Source: Sheuella amnicola (GTDB lineage: Bacteria; Pseudomonadota; Gammaproteobacteria; Burkholderiales; Burkholderiaceae_B). Taken from it: a stretch of DNA of 64,000 bases. This document shows positions 44,326 to 53,605 of this stretch, one piece after another; position 1 is the stretch's first letter; the number at the start of each line of letters is the position of its first letter. Where the stretch lies: NCBI RefSeq assembly GCF_010499255.1, contig NZ_JAAGRN010000005.1, positions 186,001-250,000 on the forward strand, read 5' to 3'. The notes under the pieces are model-generated. The model was not told the origin of the DNA. It worked only from the letters and a program-made list of their open reading frames with translations, and made no database searches. A program made the position numbers and the translations under genes.

Positions 44326-45474
44326 ATGAATATGACAACCAATACCTCCGCAGCTGCGCAAGCCGCCAGAACCAAAAACTCGATGCTTTCGCTCTTCGGG
44401 TTTCTGGCTATCGCATTGATCGCACCCGTGGTCGCTCAAACACTGGGCGGCAATTACTGGGTGCGTGTTCTGGACTTTGCCTTGCTGTACATCATGCTGG
44501 CCCTTGGCCTGAACATCGTGGTGGGCTTTGCAGGGCTACTTGATCTGGGTTATATCGCCTTTTACGCAGTGGGCGCCTATTTAATGGCGCTATTGAGCTC
44601 TCCGCACCTGACCTCACAGTTTGCGGCGCTAGCCCAGCTATTTCCCAATGGATTGCATCTAGGCTACTGGTGGATCGTGCTACTCGCAGCGCCTGTCGCA
44701 GCCTTATTTGGTGCGCTTCTCGGTGCGCCAACCTTGAAATTGCGCGGGGATTATCTGGCCATTGTCACTCTGGGTTTTGGCGAGATCATCCGGATTTTCA
44801 TGAACAACCTGGATCGCCCGGTCAACATCACCAACGGTCCCAAAGGCATCACAGCAGTGGATTCGGTCAAGCTCTTTGGCGTGGATTTCGCAAAATCAAT
44901 CGAGTTGTTTGGCTACACCGTGACGCCTGTCATGATGTATTACTACCTGATGATCGTTCTGGTGATTCTTGTCGTCATCGTCAGCTTGAGATTGCAGAAT
45001 TCGCGCATCGGTCGAGCCTGGGTTGCCATCCGCGAAGACGAGATCGCAGCCAAAGCGATGGGCATCAACACTCGCAACGTCAAGCTACTTGCCTTCGCCA
45101 TGGGTGCGGCGTTCGGTGGCGTATCGGGCGCGACCTTCGGCGCGTTTCAGGGGTTCGTATCACCCGAGTCCTTCGTGCTGTGGGAATCGATCTACGTTCT
45201 CGCCATCGTCGTACTCGGCGGCATGGGACATATTCCGGGAGTGATTCTGGGCGGTATTTTGCTGGTCGGATTCCAGGAGCTATTGCGCGAACTGGCCACG
45301 CCAGTTCAGAAGATGATATTCGGCCACGTGCTGATTGATGCCGAGGTTCTGCGCTCACTTCTCTTTGGCTTAGCGCTTGTTGTTGTCATGCTTTATCGTC
45401 CATCCGGTCTGTGGCCCGCTCCCAAGCGCGAAGACCGCCCCGTCACCGCCGACGCCCCCGGCGTCAACGCTTAA
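44326..45474 (+). CDS. livM: Branched-chain amino acid ABC transporter permease
   Basis: 382 residues. LivM features are LDFALLYIMLALGLNIVVGFAGLLDLGYIAFYAVGAY, GAPTLKLRGDYLAIVTLGFGEIIR, GRAWVAIREDEIAAKAMGIN (cytoplasmic coupling helix) and GGMGHIPGVILGGILL. It pairs with LivH in the inner membrane. A short ORF-like N-terminus with a polar tail precedes the first helix. The stop is 13 bases before livG. Confidence 0.93.
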   Translation: MNMTTNTSAAAQAARTKNSMLSLFGFLAIALIAPVVAQTLGGNYWVRVLDFALLYIMLALGLNIVVGFAGLLDLGYIAFYAVGAYLMALLSSPHLTSQFAALAQLFPNGLHLGYWWIVLLAAPVAALFGALLGAPTLKLRGDYLAIVTLGFGEIIRIFMNNLDRPVNITNGPKGITAVDSVKLFGVDFAKSIELFGYTVTPVMMYYYLMIVLVILVVIVSLRLQNSRIGRAWVAIREDEIAAKAMGINTRNVKLLAFAMGAAFGGVSGATFGAFQGFVSPESFVLWESIYVLAIVVLGGMGHIPGVILGGILLVGFQELLRELATPVQKMIFGHVLIDAEVLRSLLFGLALVVVMLYRPSGLWPAPKREDRPVTADAPGVNA

Positions 45475-45487
45475 TACGGAGGCAGAC

Positions 45488-46264
45488 ATGAGCGATCCGA
45501 AAATTCTTTTGTCCGTCCAGGGTGTCAACAAGCGTTTTGGCGGCCTGCAAGCCTTATCCGATGTCGGCCTGCATATCAATGCCGGCGAAATCTACGGACT
45601 GATCGGTCCCAACGGCGCCGGTAAAACGACCTTTTTCAACGTCATCACCGGACTTTACACGCCCGACTCGGGCAAATTCGTTTTTGGCGGCGCAGCCTAT
45701 CAACCGACCGCCGTGCATGAAGTTGCCAAAGCCGGCATTGCGCGCACCTTCCAGAATATTCGCCTCTTTGGCGAAATGACCGCACTTGAAAACGTGATGG
45801 TCGGACGCCATGTGCGCACCCATGCAGGCATCTTCGGTGCGATCTTTCGTCCACAATCGGTACGGCAGGAAGAAGCCGAGGTCGTTGAGGTCGCACAAGG
45901 CCTGCTCGACTACGTCGGCATCGGTCGTTACGCAAACTTCACGGCACGCAATCTTTCCTACGGCCATCAACGACGGCTTGAAATCGCGCGCGCGCTGGCA
46001 ACTGAACCCAAACTGCTGGCGTTGGACGAACCCGCCGCCGGCATGAACGCCACTGAAAAAGTCGAACTGCGCGCATTGCTCGACAAGATTCGTCAGGATG
46101 GAAAAACCATTTTGCTGATCGAGCACGACGTCAAACTGGTGATGGGCCTGTGCAATCGCCTGACCGTGCTGGATTACGGCAAAGTCATTGCGCAAGGCTT
46201 GCCACAGGATGTTCAAAAAAATCCCGCCGTGATCGAGGCCTACCTCGGCACACCCGCACACTGA
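45488..46264 (+). CDS. livG: Branched-chain amino acid ABC transporter ATP-binding protein
   Basis: 258 residues. Walker A GPNGAGKTTFFNVITG, the Q-loop in ARTFQNIRLFGEMTALENVMVG, the signature region LSYGHQRRLEIARALA, Walker B LLALDEPAAGMN and the His switch LLIEHDVKLVMGLC are intact. It is one of the two ATPases of the liv importer. The start is the ATG at 45488 with ACGGAGGC upstream; the open frame to 45377 runs through the end of livM. Confidence 0.94.
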   Translation: MSDPKILLSVQGVNKRFGGLQALSDVGLHINAGEIYGLIGPNGAGKTTFFNVITGLYTPDSGKFVFGGAAYQPTAVHEVAKAGIARTFQNIRLFGEMTALENVMVGRHVRTHAGIFGAIFRPQSVRQEEAEVVEVAQGLLDYVGIGRYANFTARNLSYGHQRRLEIARALATEPKLLALDEPAAGMNATEKVELRALLDKIRQDGKTILLIEHDVKLVMGLCNRLTVLDYGKVIAQGLPQDVQKNPAVIEAYLGTPAH

Positions 46265-46280
46265 GTATCGAGCAAGCGAC

Positions 46281-46997
46281 ATGAAAGACATTCTTCTCAA
46301 AATCTCGAACCTCAAAGTCGCCTATGGCGGCATCCACGCCATTAAAGGCATTGATCTCGAAATCCGCGACGGCGAACTCGTCACGCTGATTGGCGCAAAC
46401 GGTGCCGGCAAAACAACCACCATGAAAGCGATCACCGGCCTGCAAAATTGGGCGGGCGGCGAGATCGAATATCTGGGCAAATCCATTAAAGGCGTACCCA
46501 GCCATGTCCTGCTGCAACAAGGGCTGGCGATGGTTCCAGAAGGGCGTGGCGTGTTCTCGCGCATGACCATCACAGAGAACCTGCAAATGGGAGCCTATTC
46601 GCGTAATGACAACGCAGGCATTGCGGATGACATCGAGCGCATGTTCCAAATATTTCCTCGCCTCAAGGAGCGTGCCGCCCAATTGGCCGGCACCATGTCT
46701 GGCGGCGAGCAGCAAATGCTGGCCATGGCGCGTGCACTGATGAGTCAACCGCGCCTGTTGCTGCTTGACGAGCCTTCGATGGGCCTGTCACCAATCATGG
46801 TGCAAAAGATCTTTGAAGTCGTACGCGACATTTCCGCTCAGGGCGTGACGGTATTGCTGGTCGAACAAAATGCCAGCCTAGCTTTGCAGGCAGCAGATCG
46901 CGCCTATGTGATGGACTCCGGGCTGATTACGATGAGTGGCGACGCAAAACAGATGCTTGATGATCCAAAAGTCAAAGAGGCCTATTTGGGTGAGTAA
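46281..46997 (+). CDS. livF: Branched-chain amino acid ABC transporter ATP-binding protein
   Basis: 238 residues. Walker A GANGAGKTTTMKAITG, signature MSGGEQQMLAMARALM, Walker B LLLLDEPSMGLSP and VLLVEQNASLALQ are intact. It completes the LivG/LivF ATPase pair. The gene starts 16 bases after livG. Its 3' end overlaps, by eight bases, the GTG start of an outer-membrane barrel gene. Confidence 0.94.
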   Translation: MKDILLKISNLKVAYGGIHAIKGIDLEIRDGELVTLIGANGAGKTTTMKAITGLQNWAGGEIEYLGKSIKGVPSHVLLQQGLAMVPEGRGVFSRMTITENLQMGAYSRNDNAGIADDIERMFQIFPRLKERAAQLAGTMSGGEQQMLAMARALMSQPRLLLLDEPSMGLSPIMVQKIFEVVRDISAQGVTVLLVEQNASLALQAADRAYVMDSGLITMSGDAKQMLDDPKVKEAYLGE

Positions 46998-47661
46998 ATC
47001 AGTTCGACTGCCATTGCCGATCCTTGCTTTAAACGGACTATTGTGCGGCCTAATATCAAGCGTGTCGAACGGACAGACACAAGTGCCTGCTCAAGCATCG
47101 GATCGACCTGAAATTCAATCTGCGGCAGCTAGTTTTGAAGGCTTCACCCTTCAGGCATCCGTTGGCTATCAACCGCATGTTGCGAACGTAACCAATGTCG
47201 GCGTTCGCAATACCAATCGACAACTGAGTGGCAGAACCATTTACAACCAGTCCGTCCCCTTTATCGTGAGCGCCGGATATACCTGGTCTATCGGCGAATC
47301 CGCGACAATCGGCACCCAGATCGAATTCAACCCGATCAATCAGCAAGTCGGCATAACTATTCTGCCGGGCTACGCATTTACGACCGAACTGCAAGGATAT
47401 TTAAAACTAGGTGGCGTGGTCTCCAGAGTCTCCATCGATCAGGGGCCAAATCGGGACGACACCTCAGCCTCAATTAACGGCACAATGGTTGGACTTGGCA
47501 TCAAACAGATGTGGACACAGAATCTGTATGGTTTTGCTGAAATGAACTACCTAAGATTCGGCAGCTTCGGATTCACCAGTTGGCGCGGCAATGTACCGAT
47601 CCACGGCACATCGAATATCAGCGCTTATAACGCAATGGTGGGTGTGGGGTATAGGTTTTGA
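46990..47661 (+). CDS. Predicted outer-membrane beta-barrel protein, unnamed
   Basis: 223 residues from the GTG at 46990, inside the end of livF. A signal peptide (about 1-28, hydrophobic LPLPILALNGLLCGLISSV, cut near NGQ) is followed by alternating strand-like segments such as FTLQASVGYQPH, PFIVSAGYTWSIG, YLKLGGVVSRV and a final NAMVGVGYRF with C-terminal Phe, the sorting signal of barrel proteins. I do not recognise a family by name; a small (8-10 strand) OmpW/OmpA-like barrel is likely. An earlier in-frame ATG (46936) lies well inside livF. Its coupling to the liv operon suggests a link to amino acid uptake, unproven. Confidence 0.7.
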   Translation: MSKSVRLPLPILALNGLLCGLISSVSNGQTQVPAQASDRPEIQSAAASFEGFTLQASVGYQPHVANVTNVGVRNTNRQLSGRTIYNQSVPFIVSAGYTWSIGESATIGTQIEFNPINQQVGITILPGYAFTTELQGYLKLGGVVSRVSIDQGPNRDDTSASINGTMVGLGIKQMWTQNLYGFAEMNYLRFGSFGFTSWRGNVPIHGTSNISAYNAMVGVGYRF

Positions 47662-47678
47662 ACTTGAATTAACCCACT

Positions 47679-47733
47679 GTTCTTTTCACAGACTGATTTC
47701 GCAGAGTTTCAATGAAATCGTCAGCGAAAAGAA
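47679..47733. repeat. Long inverted repeat between convergent genes
   Basis: GTTCTTTTC (47679-47687) pairs with GAAAAGAAC (47725-47733), and GACTGATTTC pairs imperfectly with GAAATCGTC inside it. It lies between the barrel gene and lipA, which converge. It may serve as a bidirectional terminator or RNA 3'-end stabiliser; T runs after it are weak on either strand. Confidence 0.6.
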
Positions 47734-47754
47734 CTGTTAGGAGCAAAATGCAAA

Positions 47755-48741
47755 TTAAACCCCGGCCGCATGCGCCTGCTGATCCGCATGGTACGAAGAC
47801 CGCACCATTGCGCCCACCGCCGCATGACTAAACCCCATCTCGTAGGCTTTCTCTTCGAACATCTTGAACGTATCGGGATGCACGTAGCGCAGCACGGGCA
47901 AATGATGCGGTGAAGGCTGCAAATACTGACCGATCGTCAACATATCAATATCATGCGCACGCATGTCGCGCATGACTTCAAGAATCTCTTCGTCCGTTTC
48001 ACCCAGCCCAACCATCAAGCCGGATTTGGTCGGCACTTTAGGCTGACGCTTTTTGAATTCTTGCAGCAATTTGAGTGAATGCATGTAATCCGCACCGGGT
48101 CTAGCCTGTTTATACAAGCGCGGCACGGTTTCAAGATTGTGATTCATCACATCAGGTGGAAAGGTATCCATAATATCTAGCGCGCGATCCAGACGGCCCC
48201 TGAAGTCAGGCACCAGGACTTCGATCTGTGTCTTGGGCGACAACTCGCGCGTCTTTTGAATGCATTCGATGTAATGTTTCGCACCGCCATCCAGCAAGTC
48301 GTCGCGATCGACTGACGTGATCACCACATAATTCAATTTCATGGCCGCGATCGTACGCGCCAGATTCATCGGCTCATCCACATCCAGCGGATCCGGCCGG
48401 CCGTGACCCACATCGCAAAACGGACAGCGACGCGTGCACTTGTCGCCCATGATCATGAAGGTGGCCGTACCTTTGCCGAAGCATTCGCCAATATTGGGGC
48501 AAGACGCCTCTTCGCAAACCGTATACAAATTGTGTTCGCGCAAAATCTTTTTGATTTCATAAAACCGCGAACCGGCAGGTGCTGTCTTGACGCGAATCCA
48601 TTCCGGTTTTTTTAGTCGCTCGGCTGCGACCACCTTGATCGGTATGCGTGAAGTCTTGGCTTGCGACTTCTGCTTGGCAGTCGGATCATAAGCAGCTTCG
48701 CTTGCGGTTGTTTTACCGGGTTCTATGGGTGTCGAGGACAT
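47755..48741 (-). CDS. lipA: Lipoyl synthase
   Basis: 328 residues. The auxiliary cluster Cys motif ([13 protein letters not shown]) and the radical-SAM CxxxCxxC ([13 protein letters not shown]) are both present, with [16 protein letters not shown] and [13 protein letters not shown] after them. It inserts two sulfur atoms into protein-bound octanoyl groups. The final gene of the dacA-dat-ybeD-lipB-lipA run. A basic/acidic N-terminal extension (about 45 residues) precedes the first cluster motif, as usual for Betaproteobacteria. Confidence 0.96.
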   Translation of the reverse strand: MSSTPIEPGKTTASEAAYDPTAKQKSQAKTSRIPIKVVAAERLKKPEWIRVKTAPAGSRFYEIKKILREHNLYTVCEEASCPNIGECFGKGTATFMIMGDKCTRRCPFCDVGHGRPDPLDVDEPMNLARTIAAMKLNYVVITSVDRDDLLDGGAKHYIECIQKTRELSPKTQIEVLVPDFRGRLDRALDIMDTFPPDVMNHNLETVPRLYKQARPGADYMHSLKLLQEFKKRQPKVPTKSGLMVGLGETDEEILEVMRDMRAHDIDMLTIGQYLQPSPHHLPVLRYVHPDTFKMFEEKAYEMGFSHAAVGAMVRSSYHADQQAHAAGV

Positions 48742-48861
48742 GTTTTCTCTGAAATCGAATAACTGCGGGCAAAATCACCGCAACAGGGGGCATTTTACTC
48801 TTTGCACCTTCGGATCCGGACACAAACCCTACTGGCAATAAGTCCGTCTAACCACACCCCT

Positions 48862-49488
48862 TCAATCGAGCTGCAGCCCGCAATGCCGGGTGATTTGCTC
48901 CGACAAGGTCTGTGCGACCTCTTCCCAGCTAGCCGTCACGCCATAATCGGCCATGCATACCGTCTGTAACCCTGCGTACCCGCAGGGATTTATGCCATTA
49001 AATGGGGACAACTCCATTGCCACATTCAGCGCCATACCGTGATAGGTGCAGCCGTTACGCACCTTGATCCCCAGCGCGGCAATTTTGGCCAGATCGTGCC
49101 CACTAGGCACATAAACCCCCGGGGCACCCTCCTTACGGCAAGCTTTTTTCAAGCCATAGACAGCCAAGGTGTCGATCGTGGCTTGCTCCAGCTGATTGAC
49201 CATTGCTTTAATAAACCGATTGGCGCGTTTCAAATCCATCAGCACATAGGCCATGATCTGACCCGGACCGTGATAAGTCACCTGCCCGCCCCGATCTGTC
49301 TGCACCACCGGGATATTGCCTGGGTTCAACAAGTGCTCGGGCTTGCCTGCCTGACCCAATGTGTAGACTGGAGGGTGCTCGACCAACCAGATTTCGTCCG
49401 CAGTGTTCTCGTCACGCTCGGCGGTAAAACGCTGCATCGCCTCCCAGACCGTACGATAATCGCTGGGACGCGGCCAGTGCCTGATCAC
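48862..49488 (-). CDS. lipB: Octanoyl-[ACP]:protein N-octanoyltransferase
   Basis: 208 residues. Family motifs [45 protein letters not shown] and [13 protein letters not shown] with conserved Lys ([10 protein letters not shown]) and the C-terminal Cys region are present. It transfers octanoate to lipoyl domains, the substrate for LipA. Its ATG overlaps the stop of the DUF493 gene. About 120 bases separate it from lipA. Confidence 0.94.
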   Translation of the reverse strand: MIRHWPRPSDYRTVWEAMQRFTAERDENTADEIWLVEHPPVYTLGQAGKPEHLLNPGNIPVVQTDRGGQVTYHGPGQIMAYVLMDLKRANRFIKAMVNQLEQATIDTLAVYGLKKACRKEGAPGVYVPSGHDLAKIAALGIKVRNGCTYHGMALNVAMELSPFNGINPCGYAGLQTVCMADYGVTASWEEVAQTLSEQITRHCGLQLD

Positions 49489-49763
49489 TAGAGCACCACG
49501 GATACCAGCTCATGACCGTGCAGGGCACGGTAAAGCGAGTCGAGTTGCTCGCGTGAGTTCACGCGCACGGTAAAAGTCAGTCCCATGTAGTTGCCCGCTT
49601 TACTCGGGCGCATTTCAACTGTCGCCGGATCAAAGCCGGGATCGAATTCGCGTACCAAATCCGATAGAACCTGCGCCATGTCCGGCACCTGTTTACCCAT
49701 CACCTTGATCGGAAAATCGCACGGATATTTGATCAATGATTCGGATTCGGGGATATCACGCAT
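49488..49763 (-). CDS. ybeD: DUF493 / YbeD family protein
   Basis: 91 residues. A small ACT-like fold with [18 protein letters not shown] and [26 protein letters not shown], matching YbeD/DUF493. It is regularly found before lipB and has no proven activity. The ATG at 49763 has AAGGATCG upstream, so the start 18 bases further up is unlikely. The stop overlaps lipB. Confidence 0.9.
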   Translation of the reverse strand: MRDIPESESLIKYPCDFPIKVMGKQVPDMAQVLSDLVREFDPGFDPATVEMRPSKAGNYMGLTFTVRVNSREQLDSLYRALHGHELVSVVL

Positions 49764-49784
49764 TTTCGATCCTTGCTTCAATGA

Positions 49785-50669
49785 TTACGCCAACGCCGCG
49801 ATACGCGCATCGTACTGCGCCGCCAAACGACGGTACACATTGCCGGGCTTACCATCGGCGACAGGTTTACCGTCCACCTCGACAATCGGCAAAATCTCCC
49901 GCGTGGCGGATGACAGCATCAGTTCGTCGGCTGACTCGACCTCGGCACGCGTCACATTGCGCAATTCAAACGGGATGCCAGCCTCTTTAGCCAGCTCTTC
50001 CAGCAATCCGTAGCGAATACCCTCAAGAACCAGATTATTCTTAAGCGGCGCAATCAACTTGCCGCCCTTCACCACCCAGATATTGCACGAGGCGGCTTCT
50101 GTCAGATTACCGTCACGGTATTGAATGACTTCATCCACGCCTGCATCAACAGCCGCTTGCTTGGCCAGCACGTTGCCCAGCAACGAAACCGACTTGATAT
50201 CGCAATGCAACCAACGCTCATCGGGGATGCTGACCACGCGCAGACCATGTTCCCGCGCAGCCGCACTCGGACGCGACATCGGTGCCACCATCGCAAATAC
50301 GGTAGGTGTCACAGCAGGTACCGGATAAGCATGATCGCGCTTGGCCACGCCACGCGTCACCTGCAGATAGACCATGCAAGTTTCATCACCCGAACGCTTG
50401 ATCAAATCCTGCACCAACGCTTCCCACTGCTCGCGCGTGTGGGGCGCGGCGATCTGGATTTTGGCCAGACTACGATCCAAACGGGTCAAATGCTGCGTCA
50501 TGCGAAATGGTTTGCGATGATAAACAGGCACCACTTCATAAATACCATCGCCAAAAATAAAGCCGCGATCAAGCACGGAAATCTTGGCCTGCGACAGCGG
50601 ACCGAATTCACCATTCAAATAAACGATGGGATCGCCCGAAACGCCTTGAATCAACATGTTCTGAACCAT
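49785..50669 (-). CDS. dat: Class IV aminotransferase, D-amino-acid transaminase type
   Basis: 294 residues. The PLP fold type IV markers VLDRGFIFGDGIYEVVP, the catalytic Lys in HCDIKSVSLLGNVLAKQ, DEVIQYRDGNLTEAASCNIW and GIRYGLLEELAKEAG are clear. D-alanine aminotransferase interconverts D-alanine and D-glutamate precursors with 2-oxoglutarate; branched-chain aminotransferase (IlvE) is the alternative. Context next to dacA (D-alanine release from peptidoglycan) favours D-amino acid use. It lies 22 bases before ybeD. Confidence 0.85.
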   Translation of the reverse strand: MVQNMLIQGVSGDPIVYLNGEFGPLSQAKISVLDRGFIFGDGIYEVVPVYHRKPFRMTQHLTRLDRSLAKIQIAAPHTREQWEALVQDLIKRSGDETCMVYLQVTRGVAKRDHAYPVPAVTPTVFAMVAPMSRPSAAAREHGLRVVSIPDERWLHCDIKSVSLLGNVLAKQAAVDAGVDEVIQYRDGNLTEAASCNIWVVKGGKLIAPLKNNLVLEGIRYGLLEELAKEAGIPFELRNVTRAEVESADELMLSSATREILPIVEVDGKPVADGKPGNVYRRLAAQYDARIAALA

Positions 50670-50739
50670 TTCACTTCTCTTATCGAAAGATTGATGACAA
50701 CTATCGAATGAATTCGCATGAAAAAATCACGCGCCCCCA

Positions 50740-52080
50740 TCAGTTAAACCAAAGCTTGACTGCATCCCAGCTACGGCCGAAGAACCCGGCGCGCTCAACC
50801 GGCGTCAATACCTCAAGCGGCGTCGTGCGCAACAGTTTGTTATCCAGCATCAAGGACAACGTGCCGACCTTCTGGCCTTCCGTCAAAGGGGCCAGCAAGG
50901 GGTCAGGGCGCTTGATCATCGGCTTGACGTCGGCGGCCTTGCCGCGCGGAACCGTCAACCATAATGGTTCGTTAACGCCCAGTTTGGCCATATTGGATTT
51001 ACCCTGCCAGACGCGAGCTTCGACAGCAGGCGTACTCTTGTCAAACACCTTGACCGTTTCGAAGTTCTGAAAGCTCCAGTTCAACAACTTCAGACTTTCT
51101 TCGGCGCGCGTAGCCGAGCTATCGGCACCCACCAACACCGTAATCACGCGACGGTCACCACGCTTGGCGGTAGCAACCAGGCAATAACCAGCCGCATCCG
51201 TATGACCGGTCTTCATGCCATCGACCGAGGGGTCGGCCCACAGCAAACGATTGCGATTGGGTTGTTTGATTTTGTTGTAGGTGAATTCACGCATCGAATA
51301 GTAGGGAAAGTATTCCGCGTGATCGACAATCATGTGACGCGCAAGCGTTGCCAAGTCCCGCACGGTTGTCGTGTGCATCGGATCAGGCAGACCTGTCGCA
51401 TTCAGAAAATTGGTATTGGTCATGCCAAGGCGCTTGGCCTCTTCGTTCATCTTGGCGACAAAAGCGTCTTCCGTACCAGAAACGGCTTCAGCCAAAGCGA
51501 CTGAACCATCGTTACCCGACTGAATAATCACGCCCTTGAACAACTCGTCGATCGTCACTGGCTTGCGCGGCTCGATAAACATCCGCGAACCGCGCGTCTT
51601 CCAGGCGGTTTGCGACACATTTGCCTGCTGATCCATGGACAAGCGCTTATCCTTCACCGCACTAAACGCCACATACGCCGTCATGATCTTGGTCAGCGAC
51701 GCGGGTTCGATCTTTAAATCAGGGTTGGATGCGGCAATCACCTGACCACTATTCACATCCAGCGTAATCCATGCCTTAGCCGCAATCGTCGGCGCGGGCA
51801 CTGCACTCAACTCGCCAACCAAAACAGGACCGGTCGATGGCGGGGTGGTCGCTGCCACTGCGGCAGGTGAAGGTTGCTCTTCTTTAGCCGCCTTGTCCTT
51901 CTCGGCTTTTTCTGCTTTTTCCTTGTCGGCTTTGGTGTTTTTTGACGACTTTGTCGACTGGCTCTGCGCCATCACTGGCTCGACCGATGCGACCTGCACA
52001 ACCAACAACGATACGGCCAGCGTACAGGCCAAGGGAAACGAACGCAAAAGTTGAGTAGTACTGCGCTTAAATTGATCCAT
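50740..52080 (-). CDS. dacA: D-alanyl-D-alanine carboxypeptidase (PBP5/6 type)
   Basis: 446 residues. Signal peptide 1-38, then a Lys/Ala/Glu-rich linker (about 40-75) not present in E. coli DacA. The penicillin-binding motifs are SLTK (active Ser), SGN (QSGNDGSVALAEA) and KTG (DGMKTGHTDAAG). A C-terminal amphipathic helix (DAVKLWFN end) would hold it to the inner membrane. It removes the terminal D-Ala of peptidoglycan pentapeptides. It is the first gene of the run to lipA, starting 70 bases before dat. Confidence 0.93.
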   Translation of the reverse strand: MDQFKRSTTQLLRSFPLACTLAVSLLVVQVASVEPVMAQSQSTKSSKNTKADKEKAEKAEKDKAAKEEQPSPAAVAATTPPSTGPVLVGELSAVPAPTIAAKAWITLDVNSGQVIAASNPDLKIEPASLTKIMTAYVAFSAVKDKRLSMDQQANVSQTAWKTRGSRMFIEPRKPVTIDELFKGVIIQSGNDGSVALAEAVSGTEDAFVAKMNEEAKRLGMTNTNFLNATGLPDPMHTTTVRDLATLARHMIVDHAEYFPYYSMREFTYNKIKQPNRNRLLWADPSVDGMKTGHTDAAGYCLVATAKRGDRRVITVLVGADSSATRAEESLKLLNWSFQNFETVKVFDKSTPAVEARVWQGKSNMAKLGVNEPLWLTVPRGKAADVKPMIKRPDPLLAPLTEGQKVGTLSLMLDNKLLRTTPLEVLTPVERAGFFGRSWDAVKLWFN

Positions 52081-52152
52081 CTTGAACTATCCAACTTAAA
52101 GAAACGATTATAGGCAAACCTGAAAGTGCACCCACACCAGACAGCACAAATA

Positions 52153-52806
52153 TCAGGCAGCCGGCAACGCCTTCAGACGCGTTTGCACCAGATGGCGCAA
52201 GACCAGCAGTTTGCCATGGAAGAAATGCCCCGCCTCCGGCACGACGACTACCGGCATGCCGATGGGTCTGGCCCACTCCATCACCTCTGACAACGGCACC
52301 ACCTCGTCATCCTCGCCATGAATCACCATGGCATCCTCAGGCGCCTTGGCATCGCCATGACGGAACCGTAATGCTGCCGAGCCGGTCAGAATCACGATAT
52401 TGGGAAGATTCTTCCCGGCCGCTTGCCATTGCGCATACAACTGGACCGCAATGGATGTGCCAAATGAAAACCCACCCATCACCCATGGTTTGGAGGCGAT
52501 CTCCGGGTAACGCACACGAAACTGCTCGACCAATGCGGCCATATCCAGCAACTCACCCTTACCATGATCGAATCCGCCTTCCGACTGCCCGATACCGCGA
52601 AAGTTCGGCCGCACTGCCAATAATCCGTGCTGAACGCATGCACGCGCCAAGGTCGTCACCACCTTGTTGTCACGCGACCCACCTTGAGAAGGGTTGGGGT
52701 GCAGGATCAACGCCCAGCCCGAGGGCGCATGCGCAGGCCAGTCCAGCGCGACATCAATCCGTCCGGCCACGCCGTCAAATGTGGTTACTTCGGTATGTGC
52801 TGACAT
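52153..52806 (-). CDS. Alpha/beta hydrolase, dienelactone hydrolase-like
   Basis: 217 residues. The nucleophile elbow is GGFSFGTS, and Asp and His of the triad fit the contexts HGEDDEVVP and PEAGHFFHGKL. The N-terminal ILHPNPSQGGSRDNKVV and FRGIGQSEGGFDHGKGE are typical of a family of short bacterial serine hydrolases of unknown substrate. It is the last gene in a minus-strand run after the Mla-type operon with a 46-base gap, so co-transcription is possible. Start is the ATG at 52806; a TTG nine bases upstream is also in frame. Confidence 0.85.
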   Translation of the reverse strand: MSAHTEVTTFDGVAGRIDVALDWPAHAPSGWALILHPNPSQGGSRDNKVVTTLARACVQHGLLAVRPNFRGIGQSEGGFDHGKGELLDMAALVEQFRVRYPEIASKPWVMGGFSFGTSIAVQLYAQWQAAGKNLPNIVILTGSAALRFRHGDAKAPEDAMVIHGEDDEVVPLSEVMEWARPIGMPVVVVPEAGHFFHGKLLVLRHLVQTRLKALPAA

Positions 52807-52852
52807 GACGATCAATCACTCTATGACTATATGTTCAAATTGAAATTCAAGC

Positions 52853-53524
52853 TTAATTTGCAGCAGGCTTTTTAAGCTCGGCGGTCAGCCATTGTGCCAC
52901 TTGATCGACCGTCTGATCGGTCGCTTCACGCAGAGCCTGCGCCCCGCCCAAAGCATCCTGGGACTTGGCCGGCACACTGACATCAATCATCAACTGATTC
53001 ACGACTTTCGAACCCTTAACCAGTACAACCTGCATGGTCAAATGACCACGACTGGTTGAGCCATCCAGTGAAAAAGTTTGCTCGAATCGCTGCAAATTCG
53101 TTCTTAACTGGGGCAAATCGCCACCTACGTTTTGCGGCAAAACTGCCCCCTGTAACGACAAGCGATCCATCAACCTTTGCGTCACGAGCTTTGCCGGGGG
53201 CGCAATCCACTGAAAGGTCGAATAAGCCTGAGGCTGACCATGATCACCAACACGCCACACCACCATCGTTTCAGTCAATAATGATGCGGAACTTGCTGCA
53301 GGCACCGTAATTGGCGGATTAGATGGCAGATTTACAGTCGTGCGCTGTTGCGCCGCGCCAAGATCAAGCTGTGTTGGACTTTGAGTCGAGCGACCTGTGC
53401 CGCAGGCGCTCAATACCCCTGCCAGAGTAACGGCAGCCAGGACTCGCCAGGCGACTCCCCGACTCCGGCCGAATAAAAAATGCTTTGATGTCATTGCACT
53501 TGTAATCATTGCAGTTGTAATCAT
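52853..53524 (-). CDS. PqiC-like transport-associated lipoprotein (ABC auxiliary)
   Basis: 223 residues. A lipoprotein signal ends in LAGVLSAC; the mature chain has the DUF330/PqiC pattern (YSTFQWIAPPAKLVTQRLMDRL, VVLVKGSKVVNQLMIDV). Such lipoproteins sit at the outer membrane and cooperate with MCE proteins. The first two residues after Met repeat because a 15-base unit is tandemly duplicated (53493-53522), giving ITTAM/ITSAM; the upstream ATG at 53524 has AAGGAATAAG and may still be the start. It lies 81 bases after mlaD. Confidence 0.88.
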   Translation of the reverse strand: MITTAMITSAMTSKHFLFGRSRGVAWRVLAAVTLAGVLSACGTGRSTQSPTQLDLGAAQQRTTVNLPSNPPITVPAASSASLLTETMVVWRVGDHGQPQAYSTFQWIAPPAKLVTQRLMDRLSLQGAVLPQNVGGDLPQLRTNLQRFEQTFSLDGSTSRGHLTMQVVLVKGSKVVNQLMIDVSVPAKSQDALGGAQALREATDQTVDQVAQWLTAELKKPAAN

Positions 53525-53605
53525 TCTTATTCCTTTTGCGCTGATCTGCGCATTTTTTGATCAGATCAGTCTGGATGAGCTTGAGCGAATCCGTGAATCA
53601 GCGAA

